Source of the DNA: Paenibacillus oralis
GTDB lineage: Bacteria; Bacillota; Bacilli; Paenibacillales; Paenibacillaceae
Assembly: GCF_003863965.1 (NCBI RefSeq)
Contig: NZ_RRCN01000001.1
Location: forward strand, 1,809,104 to 1,873,103
Direction of reading: 5' to 3'
Length of the DNA stretch: 64,000 nt
The notes below the pieces were generated by a model. The model saw only the letters and a program-made list of their open reading frames with translations, did no database searches and had not been told where the DNA came from. A program made the position numbers and the translations under genes. Shown here piece by piece: positions 35,644 through 44,303 of this stretch (the stretch's first letter is position 1; each line of letters begins with the position of its first letter).

Positions 35644-36543
35644 ATGAAAATTGGCATGATCGGCCTTGGCAAGATGGGCATGAACCTGGTTTCCAATTTG
35701 CTTGATCACAAGCATGAGGTCGTAGCTTACGACATGAATCCGGATTCCGTCAGCCATGCCGCCGATAAAGGAGCCGTTCCCGCAAACAGCTTGGAACAAC
35801 TGGTCGCTTCCTTGGAAGCTCCGCGGGTCATCTGGGCGATGGTCCCCGCCGGCGGGCCTTTGCATTCGGTTGTAACGACGCTTACTCCGCTGCTTGAACA
35901 AGGAGACATGGTCATCGACGGAGGCAATTCGCATTACAAAGATTCGCTGGCCCTGTCCGAACAGCTTTCGGAAAAAGGCATCCACTTCTTTGATGTGGGC
36001 ACTTCCGGCGGCGTTGAAGGCGCGGAGCATGGCGCCTGCTTTATGATCGGCGGCGACGAAACGGCCTTCCGGCATATCGAACCGCTTTTCCGCGATCTGG
36101 CGGTTGAAAACGGCTACTTGTACGCGGGGAAATCCGGCAGCGGCCACTTTCTTAAAATGGTGCACAACGGAATCGAATACGGTATGATGCAAGCGATTGC
36201 CGAAGGCTTTGAAGTGCTGGACAAAAGCCCGTTTGATTTCGATTTCGAGCAGGTGGCGCGCGTATGGTCCAACGGTTCGGTCATCCGCAGCTGGCTGATG
36301 GAGCTGGCGCAAAACGCGTTCTCCAAAGATCCGAAGCTCGAAAGCATTCGCGGAGTTATGCATTCGTCCGGGGAAGGCAAATGGACGGTCGAAACGGCGC
36401 TTGATCTTCAGGCCACCGCTCCGGTCATCGCCATGTCGCTGTTTATGCGGTATCGCTCGCTGGATAACGACACGTTCCACGGCAAAGTCGTCGCCGCGCT
36501 GCGCAACGAATTCGGCGGACACGCGGTAGAATCGGCGAAATAA
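35644..36543 (+). CDS. gnd: 6-phosphogluconate dehydrogenase, decarboxylating (short NAD-type)
   Basis: 299 residues, the short YqeC/GndA-like form. Rossmann motif GLGKMGMNLVSNLL, with Asp at the end of strand 2 (VVAYDMNPDSV), which favours NAD over NADP. Active-site GTSGGVEGAEHGACFMIGG and Lys/Asn in KMVHNGIEYGMM. It converts 6-phosphogluconate to ribulose 5-phosphate and CO2. With GntK and GntP it completes gluconate entry into the pentose phosphate pathway. Confidence 0.93.
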   Translation: MKIGMIGLGKMGMNLVSNLLDHKHEVVAYDMNPDSVSHAADKGAVPANSLEQLVASLEAPRVIWAMVPAGGPLHSVVTTLTPLLEQGDMVIDGGNSHYKDSLALSEQLSEKGIHFFDVGTSGGVEGAEHGACFMIGGDETAFRHIEPLFRDLAVENGYLYAGKSGSGHFLKMVHNGIEYGMMQAIAEGFEVLDKSPFDFDFEQVARVWSNGSVIRSWLMELAQNAFSKDPKLESIRGVMHSSGEGKWTVETALDLQATAPVIAMSLFMRYRSLDNDTFHGKVVAALRNEFGGHAVESAK

Positions 36544-36658
36544 GCAGCTAAAAACATGCGGATATCGGCTGACCGCCAGGGCGCTTTCATGCTATGATCG
36601 AAGTGTTCACGAGAAGAGGATCACTCGGGAGATTTCATCTGAATAGGAGATATGATAA

Positions 36659-37330
36659 ATGCAGTTTCCTGCTTCATGGCTAAAAAGCGGCTCATTAGGC
36701 GAGTCGATCGCCGCCGAGCTTCGGCTGCAAATGATCGGCGGCACGATCAAACCGGGCGAGATCTTGTCCGAAAACCGCATTGCCGCGGATTTCGGAACAA
36801 GCCGCTCTCCGGTCCGGGAAGCGCTGAAAACGCTCTCCGGCGAAGGCCTGATCACTTTGCAGCGCATGGGGGCTGTCGTTCGCGGCCTAAATTTGCAGGA
36901 TATCGAAGAGCTTTACGATGTCCGTTATTTGATTGAAAGCTTCGCCTGGCAGCGCCTCGCCGCCGATCCGGAGAAACTGTTGTCCCAATTGGACAAAATC
37001 GTCGACAAAATGGAACTGGCCGGCAAGCATCGGGATACGGTGGAATTTGCTTTTCAGGACCTTTGTTTTCATGAAACGATCATTACGGGGGCCCGCCATT
37101 CGCGAATTGAGCAGTTATGGACCAGTATCCGGCAAGTCGTGATGACGGTCATGCTGATTACGACCCGCGAGGTATTATCGCAAGACGAGGAAAAAATCGA
37201 ATACGTCGTAGGCAAGCACCGCAAGCTGTTAGAAAGTTTTAAATCGCGGGACAGCGAAATCATCCAGCGCAACATCGAGGAGTATTTTGCCGATTCCCGC
37301 CGTACGCTGCATAAGAGCATCCCCAAATGA
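36659..37330 (+). CDS. gntR: GntR/FadR-family regulator, likely gluconate repressor
   Basis: 223 residues. Winged helix at 10-75 (GTIKPGEILSENRIAADFGT, SRSPVREALKTLSGEGLI) and FCD-type all-helical ligand domain with metal-binding His residues (CFHETIITGARHSRIEQLW). Ribosome site TAGGAGAT. The operators at gnd and gntP and the neighbours indicate that it represses the operon and is released by gluconate, as Bacillus GntR. It lies second, not first, in the gene order. Confidence 0.9.
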   Translation: MQFPASWLKSGSLGESIAAELRLQMIGGTIKPGEILSENRIAADFGTSRSPVREALKTLSGEGLITLQRMGAVVRGLNLQDIEELYDVRYLIESFAWQRLAADPEKLLSQLDKIVDKMELAGKHRDTVEFAFQDLCFHETIITGARHSRIEQLWTSIRQVVMTVMLITTREVLSQDEEKIEYVVGKHRKLLESFKSRDSEIIQRNIEEYFADSRRTLHKSIPK

Positions 37331-37349
37331 GGCTGGCTTTGTGCGGCCT

Positions 37350-37381
37350 TTGACCGCTTAAGTTGTCGACAAGTATACACT
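37350..37381 (+). promoter_or_regulatory. gntP promoter overlapped by GntR operator
   Basis: -35 TTGACC (37350-37355) and -10 TATACA (37374-37379). The operator, AGTTGTCGACAAGTATACAC at 37361-37380, fills the spacer and -10. Shares the GTTGT-ACAAGTATAC core with the site at gnd. Confidence 0.7.
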
Positions 37382-37431
37382 AATGGGAATCTGATTTTAG
37401 CTCATACTAAAATCCAATCAATCTATTGAAA

Positions 37432-37445
37432 TGAAAGCGTTGCAA
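37432..37445 (+). promoter_or_regulatory. Possible CcpA cre site
   Basis: TGAAAGCGTTGCAA resembles the cre consensus with two mismatches in the right half, and lies in the gntP leader, a usual place for catabolite roadblocks. Confidence 0.4.
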
Positions 37446-37480
37446 TATAGGCACCAACCATTAAAAGGAGGAACCTCAAT

Positions 37481-38842
37481 TTGGATACGCTGTTCGGAAT
37501 GAGCCATAACGCCACGCTGCTGTTATGGACTTTGCTTGTGATCGTTTTTCTTGTCTTGCTGATTTCCAAATATAAATGGAATCCGTTCGTTACGCTTTTG
37601 ATCTCCGCCCTGCTGCTTGGGCTGCTGGCCGGCATGAAGCCGCTCGACGTCGTCAGTTCGATCACGGGCGGCCTCGGCGGCACGCTGGGCACGATCGCCA
37701 TCGTCATCGGGCTCGGCACGATGCTGGGCAAAATGATGGCCGAATCCGGCGGAGCCGAACGGATCGCCACGACCTTGATCGACCGTTTCGGCGAAAAAAG
37801 AGTGCATTGGGCAATGATGCTCGTCGGGTTTATTGTCGGCATCCCCGTATTTTTCGAAGTTGGCGTCATTTTGCTGATTCCGATCGTATTTACCGTAGCC
37901 AAAAAGACGAAAATGTCCCTGCTGCAGATCGGTATTCCGATTCTGGCCGGCTTGTCCACCGTGCACGGGCTCGTCCCGCCGCATCCGGCACCGATGATTG
38001 CGATTGACGCCTACGGGGCCGATCTGGGCCGGACGATTCTGTATTCGATCCTCGTCGGACTGCCGGTTGCGATCATCGCCGGGCCCTTGTTCGGCAAATA
38101 TATCGGCAAACGCATCGTGCTGCAGCCGCCCGCCGAGCTGGCCGAACAATTTGCCGTCAAGGAAGGCCGCAATCTGCCGAGCTTCGGCATGACGCTGTTC
38201 ACGATTTTGCTGCCCGTGATCCTGATGCTGATCGGTTCGATCGCAAGCATCATCGATCCGCAGGCAACGAGCCCGGTCACGCTGTTTTGCGGATTTATCG
38301 GCCATGAAATCATGGCGCTCCTGATCGCCGTCGTGTTCTCTTTCTTTTCGCTCGGATACAGCCGTGGATTTACGAAACACGACATTTCCAAATTTACGAG
38401 CGAATGTCTGGCGCCGATCGCTACGATCGTGCTGATCATCGGCGCCGGGGGCGCGTTCAAGCAGGTGCTGATCAACAGCGGCGTCGGCCAGGCGATTGCC
38501 GAAATCGCCACCGGAGCGAATATCAACATTATTTTGTTCTCCTGGCTTGTAGCTGCGTTGATCCGCGTGGCCACCGGCTCGGCTACCGTCGCCATGACGA
38601 CGGCCGCGGGCATCGTCGCGCCCGTGCTCGCCTTGACGCCGGGTGCGAATGTGGAACTGGCCGTACTGGCCACCGGCGCCGGTTCGATCGTGCTGTCCCA
38701 CGTCAACGACGCCGGCTTCTGGATGGTGAAGGAGTTTTTCAATATGTCCGTCCCGCAAACCTTGAAGTCCTGGACGGCCATGGAAACGATTCTTTCCGTT
38801 GTCGGACTGGTATTCATCCTGATTCTGAGCTTTATTTTCTAA
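37481..38842 (+). CDS. gntP: Gluconate:H+ symporter
   Basis: 453 residues from TTG 37481, eight bases after AAGGAGGAA. GntP/GntT family with 12-14 membrane helices; the N-terminal ALLLGLLAGMKPLDVVSSIT, the HGLVPPHPAPMIAI loop and the C-terminal HVNDAGFWMVKEFFNMS motif are diagnostic. It imports gluconate with protons. Own promoter with GntR operator; followed by gntK after a 257-bp spacer containing a dyad element. Confidence 0.95.
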   Translation: MDTLFGMSHNATLLLWTLLVIVFLVLLISKYKWNPFVTLLISALLLGLLAGMKPLDVVSSITGGLGGTLGTIAIVIGLGTMLGKMMAESGGAERIATTLIDRFGEKRVHWAMMLVGFIVGIPVFFEVGVILLIPIVFTVAKKTKMSLLQIGIPILAGLSTVHGLVPPHPAPMIAIDAYGADLGRTILYSILVGLPVAIIAGPLFGKYIGKRIVLQPPAELAEQFAVKEGRNLPSFGMTLFTILLPVILMLIGSIASIIDPQATSPVTLFCGFIGHEIMALLIAVVFSFFSLGYSRGFTKHDISKFTSECLAPIATIVLIIGAGGAFKQVLINSGVGQAIAEIATGANINIILFSWLVAALIRVATGSATVAMTTAAGIVAPVLALTPGANVELAVLATGAGSIVLSHVNDAGFWMVKEFFNMSVPQTLKSWTAMETILSVVGLVFILILSFIF

Positions 38843-39099
38843 AAAAATCATGTTTACAATGGAGTTAGCCAGATAAGTTGAACTATTAAATTAGGAATGA
38901 TAAAGGCAAGAGGGTGAAATGATTCTGAAGAAGCGGCAGCGGTCGCCTTTGTGAGCGGATTTCTACCTTGTTTGAATTTACTAAATCAAAGAAATCCGCG
39001 AACAACAGCGATCGTAAGAACATTTCACCCAGCTGCCTCAATTCGTTCAATTATTTGTTCAACTTAGTACAGATATCAACATAGAGAGAAGGTTTTAAA
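38843..39099. other. gntP-gntK spacer
   Basis: Filled almost entirely by the 193-bp palindrome at 38874-39066; no gene. The gntK ribosome site (AGAGAAGG) follows. Confidence 0.7.
38874..39066. repeat. 193-bp palindromic element
   Basis: Ends TAAGTTGAAC / GTTCAACTTA; further matching blocks GAGGGTGAAATGATTCT / AGAACATTTCACCC and GCGGATTTCT / AGAAATCCGC are placed symmetrically about 38970. The whole region can fold as one long imperfect hairpin. A half copy lies at 20884-20934. No ORF; probably a non-autonomous dispersed element. Confidence 0.85.
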
Positions 39100-40650
39100 A
39101 TGAATTCCCTGACCTATATGATCGGCCTGGATATTGGAACGACCAGCACCAAAGCGGTCCTGTTCGAGCGGAGCGGCAAAGTGATCGCCTCCGCCAGCGA
39201 AGAATATCCGCTATACACCCCTTCCGCTTCCATCGCCGAGCAGGATCCGGAAGAAATTTTCTCCGCCGTCGTTACGTCGGTTCGCCAAATCATGAAAAAA
39301 AGCGGCCTGGCACCGGAGCAAATCGGCTTTGTTTCGTTCAGTTCGGCGATGCACAGCGTCATCCCGGTCGATGAAGACGGCAAACCGCTGATGCGCTGCA
39401 TCACCTGGGCCGATAACCGGAGTGTGGACTACGCGGAGCGGCTCAAAAACGAGCTGGGCGGCCACGACATCTATCTGCGCACCGGAACGCCGATCCATCC
39501 GATGTCGCCGCTGACCAAGCTGATGTGGCTGGGCCACGAGCGCCCGGATATTTTTCAGAAAACGCGGAAGTTTATTTCCATTAAAGAATATGTTTTTCTC
39601 CAGCTGTTCGGAGAATACGTGATCGATTATTCGATCGCCTCCTGCACGGGGCTGATGAATTTGGAGAAGCTGGATTGGGACGAGGAAGCGCTGCGCGTGG
39701 CAGGCATTACGCCGGAGCACTTGTCAAAGCTGGTGCCGACGACGCATATCATGCAGGGGCTATCGCAAAAATACGCCGACGATATGGGCTTGTTGACCTC
39801 GACCCCATTTGTGGTCGGAGCGAGCGACGGTGTGTTGTCCAATCTCGGGGTGGACGCGATCGATCCCGGGGTCGTCGCCGTCACGATCGGCACCAGCGGC
39901 GCGATCCGCACGGTCGTCGACCGGCCGAAAACCGATCCGAAGGGGCGGATTTTCTGCTATGCGCTCACGGACAAACACTGGGTGATCGGCGGCCCGGTCA
40001 ACAACGGCGGGGTGATTTTCCGCTGGGTCCGCGACGAATTTGCCGCTTCCGAGGTCGAAACCGCGAAACGGCTGGGCATCAGCCCTTATGATGTACTGAC
40101 CAAAATCGGCGAGCGTGTGAATCCCGGCTCCGACGGCCTTATTTTCCACCCTTATCTGACCGGCGAACGGGCACCTCTGTGGAATCCGAACGCGCGCGGT
40201 TCGTTTTTCGGGCTGACGCTGCACCATCAGAAAGAGCATATGATCCGCGCCGTGTTGGAGGGTGTTATTTACAACCTGTACACGGTGCTGCTGGCGATGG
40301 AAGAGCAGATCGGACGGCCCCGCAAAATCCAGGCGACCGGCGGCTTCGCCCGCTCCCCGCTGTGGCGGCAGATGCTGGCCGATATTTTCGACCAACAGGT
40401 CGTGATCCCGGAAAGCATCGAAAGCTCTTGTCTCGGCGCGGTTGTCCTCGGTTTATACGCGCTGGGCGAAATCGATTCCTTCGATATCGTCAAAGAAATG
40501 GTCGGGGGAACGTACATGCATACGCCAAATGAGAAGCATACCGCGGTTTACAAGCAGATTCTGCCAATCTTTATCCGCATTTCGCGCAAATTGGAAGAAG
40601 ATTACGAAGCGATCGCCAAGCTCCAACGCCACTTGACCGAGGAACATTAA
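39100..40650 (+). CDS. gntK: Gluconokinase (FGGY family)
   Basis: 516 residues. FGGY carbohydrate kinase: ATP motif LDIGTTSTKAVLFERSG, catalytic Asp in VVGASDGVLSNLG, GTSGAIRTVV, and the C-terminal ATGGFARSPLWRQMLADIF signature. It phosphorylates gluconate to 6-phosphogluconate, the substrate of the adjacent gnd product. Followed by a clear terminator. Confidence 0.94.
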   Translation: MNSLTYMIGLDIGTTSTKAVLFERSGKVIASASEEYPLYTPSASIAEQDPEEIFSAVVTSVRQIMKKSGLAPEQIGFVSFSSAMHSVIPVDEDGKPLMRCITWADNRSVDYAERLKNELGGHDIYLRTGTPIHPMSPLTKLMWLGHERPDIFQKTRKFISIKEYVFLQLFGEYVIDYSIASCTGLMNLEKLDWDEEALRVAGITPEHLSKLVPTTHIMQGLSQKYADDMGLLTSTPFVVGASDGVLSNLGVDAIDPGVVAVTIGTSGAIRTVVDRPKTDPKGRIFCYALTDKHWVIGGPVNNGGVIFRWVRDEFAASEVETAKRLGISPYDVLTKIGERVNPGSDGLIFHPYLTGERAPLWNPNARGSFFGLTLHHQKEHMIRAVLEGVIYNLYTVLLAMEEQIGRPRKIQATGGFARSPLWRQMLADIFDQQVVIPESIESSCLGAVVLGLYALGEIDSFDIVKEMVGGTYMHTPNEKHTAVYKQILPIFIRISRKLEEDYEAIAKLQRHLTEEH

Positions 40651-40653
40651 GAG

Positions 40654-40691
40654 AAAAGCCTGCTGTCCTTTTGGGATCGGCAGGCTTTTTT
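40654..40691 (+). terminator. gntK terminator
   Basis: Ten-base stem AAAAGCCTGC / GCAGGCTTTT and a T-run, directly after the stop codon. Confidence 0.9.
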
Positions 40692-40702
40692 GCACCCATG
40701 TT

Positions 40703-40916
40703 AGCTTGAAAAATAGCGGCAAAAAAGGGCGCTATCTCTGTCATTTAAGGTTTGCTGGAAAAATAGCGGAATTTTATGGCGTTATTCTCCCAGATGATGG
40801 CGGCAAAAGGTGTTTTCGTCGAAATAACCAAAAATAGAGGAAAAAAATTCCGCTAATGATCGGAATATAGCATTGCAAACCAAAATAACGACCATTTTTA
40901 CCGCTATCCGCGTATA
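40703..40916. repeat. AATAGCGG...CGCTATT repeats, dyad arrangement
   Basis: Units such as AATAGCGGCAAAAAAGGGCG followed by CTAT, and AATAGCGGAATTTTATGGCG followed by TTAT, in the first half are mirrored by inverted units near 40845-40916. Each unit is itself a loose palindrome (AATAGCG / CGCTATT). No ORF. Confidence 0.7.
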
Positions 40917-40946
40917 TGACCTGAATGGTCCCCTACTGCCTCCCCA

Positions 40947-42071
40947 TCAATTCGCCGAAATAGGCACGGACTCGAAAAATTCCGGGTATGCTTCCTCCGC
41001 GTGCAATTCAATGTCCAGCGCGCTGTCGGCAAGCGGTTCGCGAATGTCGTAGCGGTGCCAGCCGTTTTCGCTCCGTCCGCCCCAGCACAGTTCAACAGTC
41101 CCTTTGGCCGGGTCGATGATCATGCTTTTGGTTGTGCCGAAAAAGTCTTCATAATACGGGCAGCTAAGGCCGGCCGGGAATTTTCCCAGCAGCAACTGCT
41201 TCAATTCATCCTCCGTAATTTCACCCTTCCCCCGAAGCGAATGCCCGATCAGTTCGTAACGCTGCAAAGAATTGCGCATCGCCTGCGGCTCATAAGGCAC
41301 CAGGTCAGGCATCAGCGGATGATTGGTTGCGTAAAGAAGCTGGTCAGCGCTGGAATGATCGATTTGCTTAACGGCCATCCGGCCATCAAGTGTTTCCGCG
41401 AGCGCGGCCCTACCGCCTTTATCTACAAGCATCAGGTTCATATTAAAAGCAATAGGCATGTCTTTCATATAGTACAAGGCTTCGGGAACATCTTTGCAGT
41501 TCTCCAGGAGCGCGCGGATCACCGCCCAAAACTGCAAACCGGTCAGCTTCGGACTGCGCATGTACGGCAGCGCCCCTACCGGAAAGCCGCAGGAGCTCAT
41601 CGTCACGGCAAGCCCGCATTCGTTAAAACCGTCATCGCGGCCAAAATGCAGCACACTGGTGCCAAGATGCGCATACTTCCCGGTCACGGAGGTTCTCACC
41701 AGCGTAAAATCCTCCGCATCAGGGCTGAATTCATAGCTCCTGGCGAGCAGCGGGTTCCCGCTTGCGGAAATCCCCGGCAGCACGGCGATCTGGCTGCACC
41801 GCGGACGCAAGTAAGTCATGGCGTAATAGACGATTTGCGACGGTTTGGCCTCCAGCGCGTCGGCAAATCCCCGCAATTCCTCGGCAAGGCCAGGACACCA
41901 GCGGTCGAACAATTCGGCGGCTTGCTTCGCCCCGGCTTCGTCAAAACGGTCAAAACCAGCGGTGTGAACAACTCTGAGTGCAGGATTCTCCTTCACAAAT
42001 TCGCCAAAGCCAAAGCCGATTTCGTAACTCGTTCCCCGCAGCTCTACCGTATAAGCTTGTTTTTTAATCAT
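40947..42071 (-). CDS. C45-family acyltransferase/hydrolase (acyl-CoA:6-APA acyltransferase type)
   Basis: About 374 residues from ATG 42071 behind AGGAGGAAAT. Ntn-hydrolase of peptidase family C45, whose archetype is the fungal penicillin acyltransferase. The nucleophile is expected to be the Cys in RPRCSQIAVLPG, exposed by autocleavage; NECGLAVTMSSCGFPVGALP and ATNHPL follow. Bacterial relatives act on amide bonds of varied small molecules, with unknown substrates. Convergent with gntK, upstream of the origin region. No cluster for beta-lactam synthesis is present. Confidence 0.85.
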   Translation of the reverse strand: MIKKQAYTVELRGTSYEIGFGFGEFVKENPALRVVHTAGFDRFDEAGAKQAAELFDRWCPGLAEELRGFADALEAKPSQIVYYAMTYLRPRCSQIAVLPGISASGNPLLARSYEFSPDAEDFTLVRTSVTGKYAHLGTSVLHFGRDDGFNECGLAVTMSSCGFPVGALPYMRSPKLTGLQFWAVIRALLENCKDVPEALYYMKDMPIAFNMNLMLVDKGGRAALAETLDGRMAVKQIDHSSADQLLYATNHPLMPDLVPYEPQAMRNSLQRYELIGHSLRGKGEITEDELKQLLLGKFPAGLSCPYYEDFFGTTKSMIIDPAKGTVELCWGGRSENGWHRYDIREPLADSALDIELHAEEAYPEFFESVPISAN

Positions 42072-42196
42072 CCATTTCCTCCTAGTCAAAATGAATTTTA
42101 CTATTTCGGCCCCCTGCTTCTATTCTGGCAAATGCAAAATATAATTCTTGATCGTTTCTGCTATCCTACTGCAAAATCAGGCTGCCAGAGAAACTC

Positions 42197-42420
42197 CAGG
42201 GGAAAACATAAGGGCAAAAAAGGGCGTTATTTCGGCGATATTCGTCCATTTGAGAGAAATAGAGGTAATTTATGGCGCTATTTTCTCGAATCGCTAGGTG
42301 ATGCCCGCTTTCTGAACACTTCATAGGAAAATAAGGACAAAAAATGCCGCTAATGGGGATGAACAGACCTTGCTCCGGATAATAAGTACATAAAGTGGCG
42401 CTATTTTGTAGGCCCAGCCG
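42197..42420. repeat. AATAGCG-family repeats, direct arrangement
   Basis: Four units in the same direction: CATAAGGGCAAAAAAGGGCG (about 42207), AAATAGAGGTAATTTATGGC (about 42256), AAATAAGGACAAAAAATGCC (about 42329), and AATAAGTACATAAAGTGGCG (about 42381), each running into a TTATT-like or CTATT-like end. Same family as 40703-40916. Confidence 0.65.
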
Positions 42421-42501
42421 ACGGTTCGTCGAAGCCTGTTCGGTCCAGTAACCAGCAGTCAAGCACCGATTTCTATCTAGGCTGAGCCCTATTAAAAAAA
42501 T

Positions 42502-42792
42502 ATATGCACAGGTTAATAGAGGCCGGTCAGCTTGCCATTAATAACCTGTGCATAATTTTTTTGAGATTTTCGTGCATCATGTCGAAGTTTAAACAAATTA
42601 TAAACAATATGTAGTGGTGTGCATGAGAATTATGCACAAGTTATTGAATTTGTGGATAAAAGCAGACAATACATTGAAATATAAGCCTTGGTTTGCTATG
42701 ATTATATTGCTTTTGTTGTGAATATCTAAGTTTTGAGTATCGTTTATTCACAACCTGTGGATAAAATTGTGAACAATTCGAATTTATTCACG
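42502..42792. other. oriC: oriC, dnaA-upstream DnaA-box cluster
   Basis: Boxes: ATATGCACA 42502-42510, TGTGCATAA 42547-42555, TTATGCACA 42630-42638, TGTGGATAA 42651-42659, TTATTCACA 42744-42752, TGTGGATAA 42756-42764, TGTGAACAA 42768-42776, TTATTCACG 42784-42792. Two exactly match TTATCCACA (in reverse). The first two lie in the arms of an inverted repeat TATGCACAGGTTA / TAACCTGTGCATA. Corresponds to the incA/incB part of the Bacillus origin. Confidence 0.88.
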
Positions 42793-42910
42793 TTTATAAT
42801 AATCATATGGAACTGGACTATGGGGATAAATTTCCCCATTCTTTATGTTTTTTCGACTTCTTTCGCATGGCTTAAGCCACACTTGGAAGTTTTAAAAGGA
42901 GTGACAGTCT

Positions 42911-44257
42911 GTGGACAGCCATACCTCGGAAATATGGCAGCAAATATTAGCAATCATTAATACCAAGCTAAGCAAACCCAGCTTTGATACCTGGTTCAAA
43001 GCAACGAAAATCGTCTCCATGACCGACAAAGCGATCGTCATCTCCGCGCCGACGACGTTTGCGGTGGAATGGCTGGAAAGCCGCTACACAAAGCTGGTCG
43101 CAACGACGATTTTTGAATTTACCGGCAAACAGCTTGACGTCTCCTTCGTCATTGAGGAATCAGCTCCGGCCGAACAAACCCAGGTATACAAGGAACCACC
43201 CGCTCCCGTCCCAAGCGAGGAAAGCGTTTCCAACATGCTTAATCCGAAATATACGTTCGACACGTTCGTCATCGGATCCGGCAACCGGTTCGCCCATGCG
43301 GCCTCCCTGGCTGTCGCGGAAGCGCCGGCGCGCGCGTATAACCCGCTTTTCCTCTACGGCGGCGTAGGACTCGGCAAGACCCACCTGATGCACGCGATCG
43401 GCCATTATATTTTGGAGCATAGCCCCAGCAGCAAAGTCGTATACATTTCCTCCGAGAAATTTACGAACGAATTCATCAATTCCATCCGGGATAACCGTGC
43501 GGAAAGCTTCCGCAACAAATACCGCAACATCGACATTTTGCTGATCGACGATATTCAGTTTCTGGCCGGCAAGGAATCGACCCAAGAGGAATTTTTCCAT
43601 ACGTTTAACGCGCTGCATGAAGAGAGGAAGCAGATCATTATCTCCAGCGACCGGCCGCCAAAAGAGATTCCGACGCTTGAGGAGAGGCTGCGGTCGAGGT
43701 TTGAATGGGGACTGATCACCGATATCCAGCCGCCGGATTTAGAGACGCGGATCGCGATTTTGCGTAAAAAGGCCAAGGCCGAAAATCTCGATATTCCGAA
43801 CGAAGCGATGATCTACATCGCCAATCAAATCGATACGAACATCCGCGAGCTGGAGGGCGCTTTGATCCGGGTTGTCGCTTATTCCTCCCTGATCAATCAA
43901 GACATCACCACCCATCTGGCGGCGGAAGCGCTCAAGGATATCATCCCTTCCAGCCGTCCGAAGATGATTACGATCCAGGATATTCAGCAAAGGGTCGGCG
44001 ATTACTATAATTTGAAACTGGACGATTTCAAAGCGCGCAAACGGACCAAAGCGATCGCTTTTCCGCGGCAGATCGCCATGTATCTGGCCCGCGAACTAAC
44101 CGATTTCTCGCTGCCGAAGATCGGCGACGCCTTTGGCGGGCGGGACCATACGACGGTCATACACGCACACGAGAAAATCACCCAGCAGCTCAAAAACGAT
44201 CAGGAACTGTACAAGATCGTAAACAACATTACCGAGAAAATAAAAAACGCCACCTGA
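42911..44257 (+). CDS. dnaA: Chromosomal replication initiator DnaA
   Basis: 448 residues from GTG 42911 behind AAAGGAGTG. Domain I ([20 protein letters not shown]), short linker, AAA+ domain with Walker [21 protein letters not shown] and Walker [13 protein letters not shown], and domain IV with the box-binding signature [16 protein letters not shown]. It binds the boxes on both sides of its gene, opens the unwinding element behind it, and also autoregulates through the upstream cluster. Confidence 0.98.
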   Translation: MDSHTSEIWQQILAIINTKLSKPSFDTWFKATKIVSMTDKAIVISAPTTFAVEWLESRYTKLVATTIFEFTGKQLDVSFVIEESAPAEQTQVYKEPPAPVPSEESVSNMLNPKYTFDTFVIGSGNRFAHAASLAVAEAPARAYNPLFLYGGVGLGKTHLMHAIGHYILEHSPSSKVVYISSEKFTNEFINSIRDNRAESFRNKYRNIDILLIDDIQFLAGKESTQEEFFHTFNALHEERKQIIISSDRPPKEIPTLEERLRSRFEWGLITDIQPPDLETRIAILRKKAKAENLDIPNEAMIYIANQIDTNIRELEGALIRVVAYSSLINQDITTHLAAEALKDIIPSSRPKMITIQDIQQRVGDYYNLKLDDFKARKRTKAIAFPRQIAMYLARELTDFSLPKIGDAFGGRDHTTVIHAHEKITQQLKNDQELYKIVNNITEKIKNAT

Positions 44258-44266
44258 ATAAGGGAT

Positions 44267-44303
44267 AAGCCTATGCACATGATATTCACATGTGGATAGG
44301 CTT
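44267..44303 (+). terminator. dnaA terminator hairpin containing DnaA-box-like arms
   Basis: Fifteen-base arms AAGCCTATGCACATG and CATGTGGATAGGCTT with one mismatch and a seven-base loop. Little T-run follows. The arms themselves resemble DnaA boxes. Confidence 0.6.

Larger units (their letters stand above)
42072..42910. other. Upstream origin region without genes
   Basis: The 839-bp gap holds four degenerate direct repeats of the AATAGCG family (42197-42420), the DnaA-box cluster (42502-42792) and the dnaA leader. Frames at 42166-42462 and 42733-42960 cross repeats or boxes and lack ribosome sites. Confidence 0.75.

Noticed and set aside
37523..38851. Minus-strand frame of 442 codons
   Set aside because: Opposite gntP; extreme Asp/Arg/Gln/His composition is that of an antisense shadow of a hydrophobic gene.
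42733..42960. Plus-strand frame over the DnaA boxes
   Set aside because: Runs through the origin boxes into the start of dnaA in another frame and has no ribosome site.
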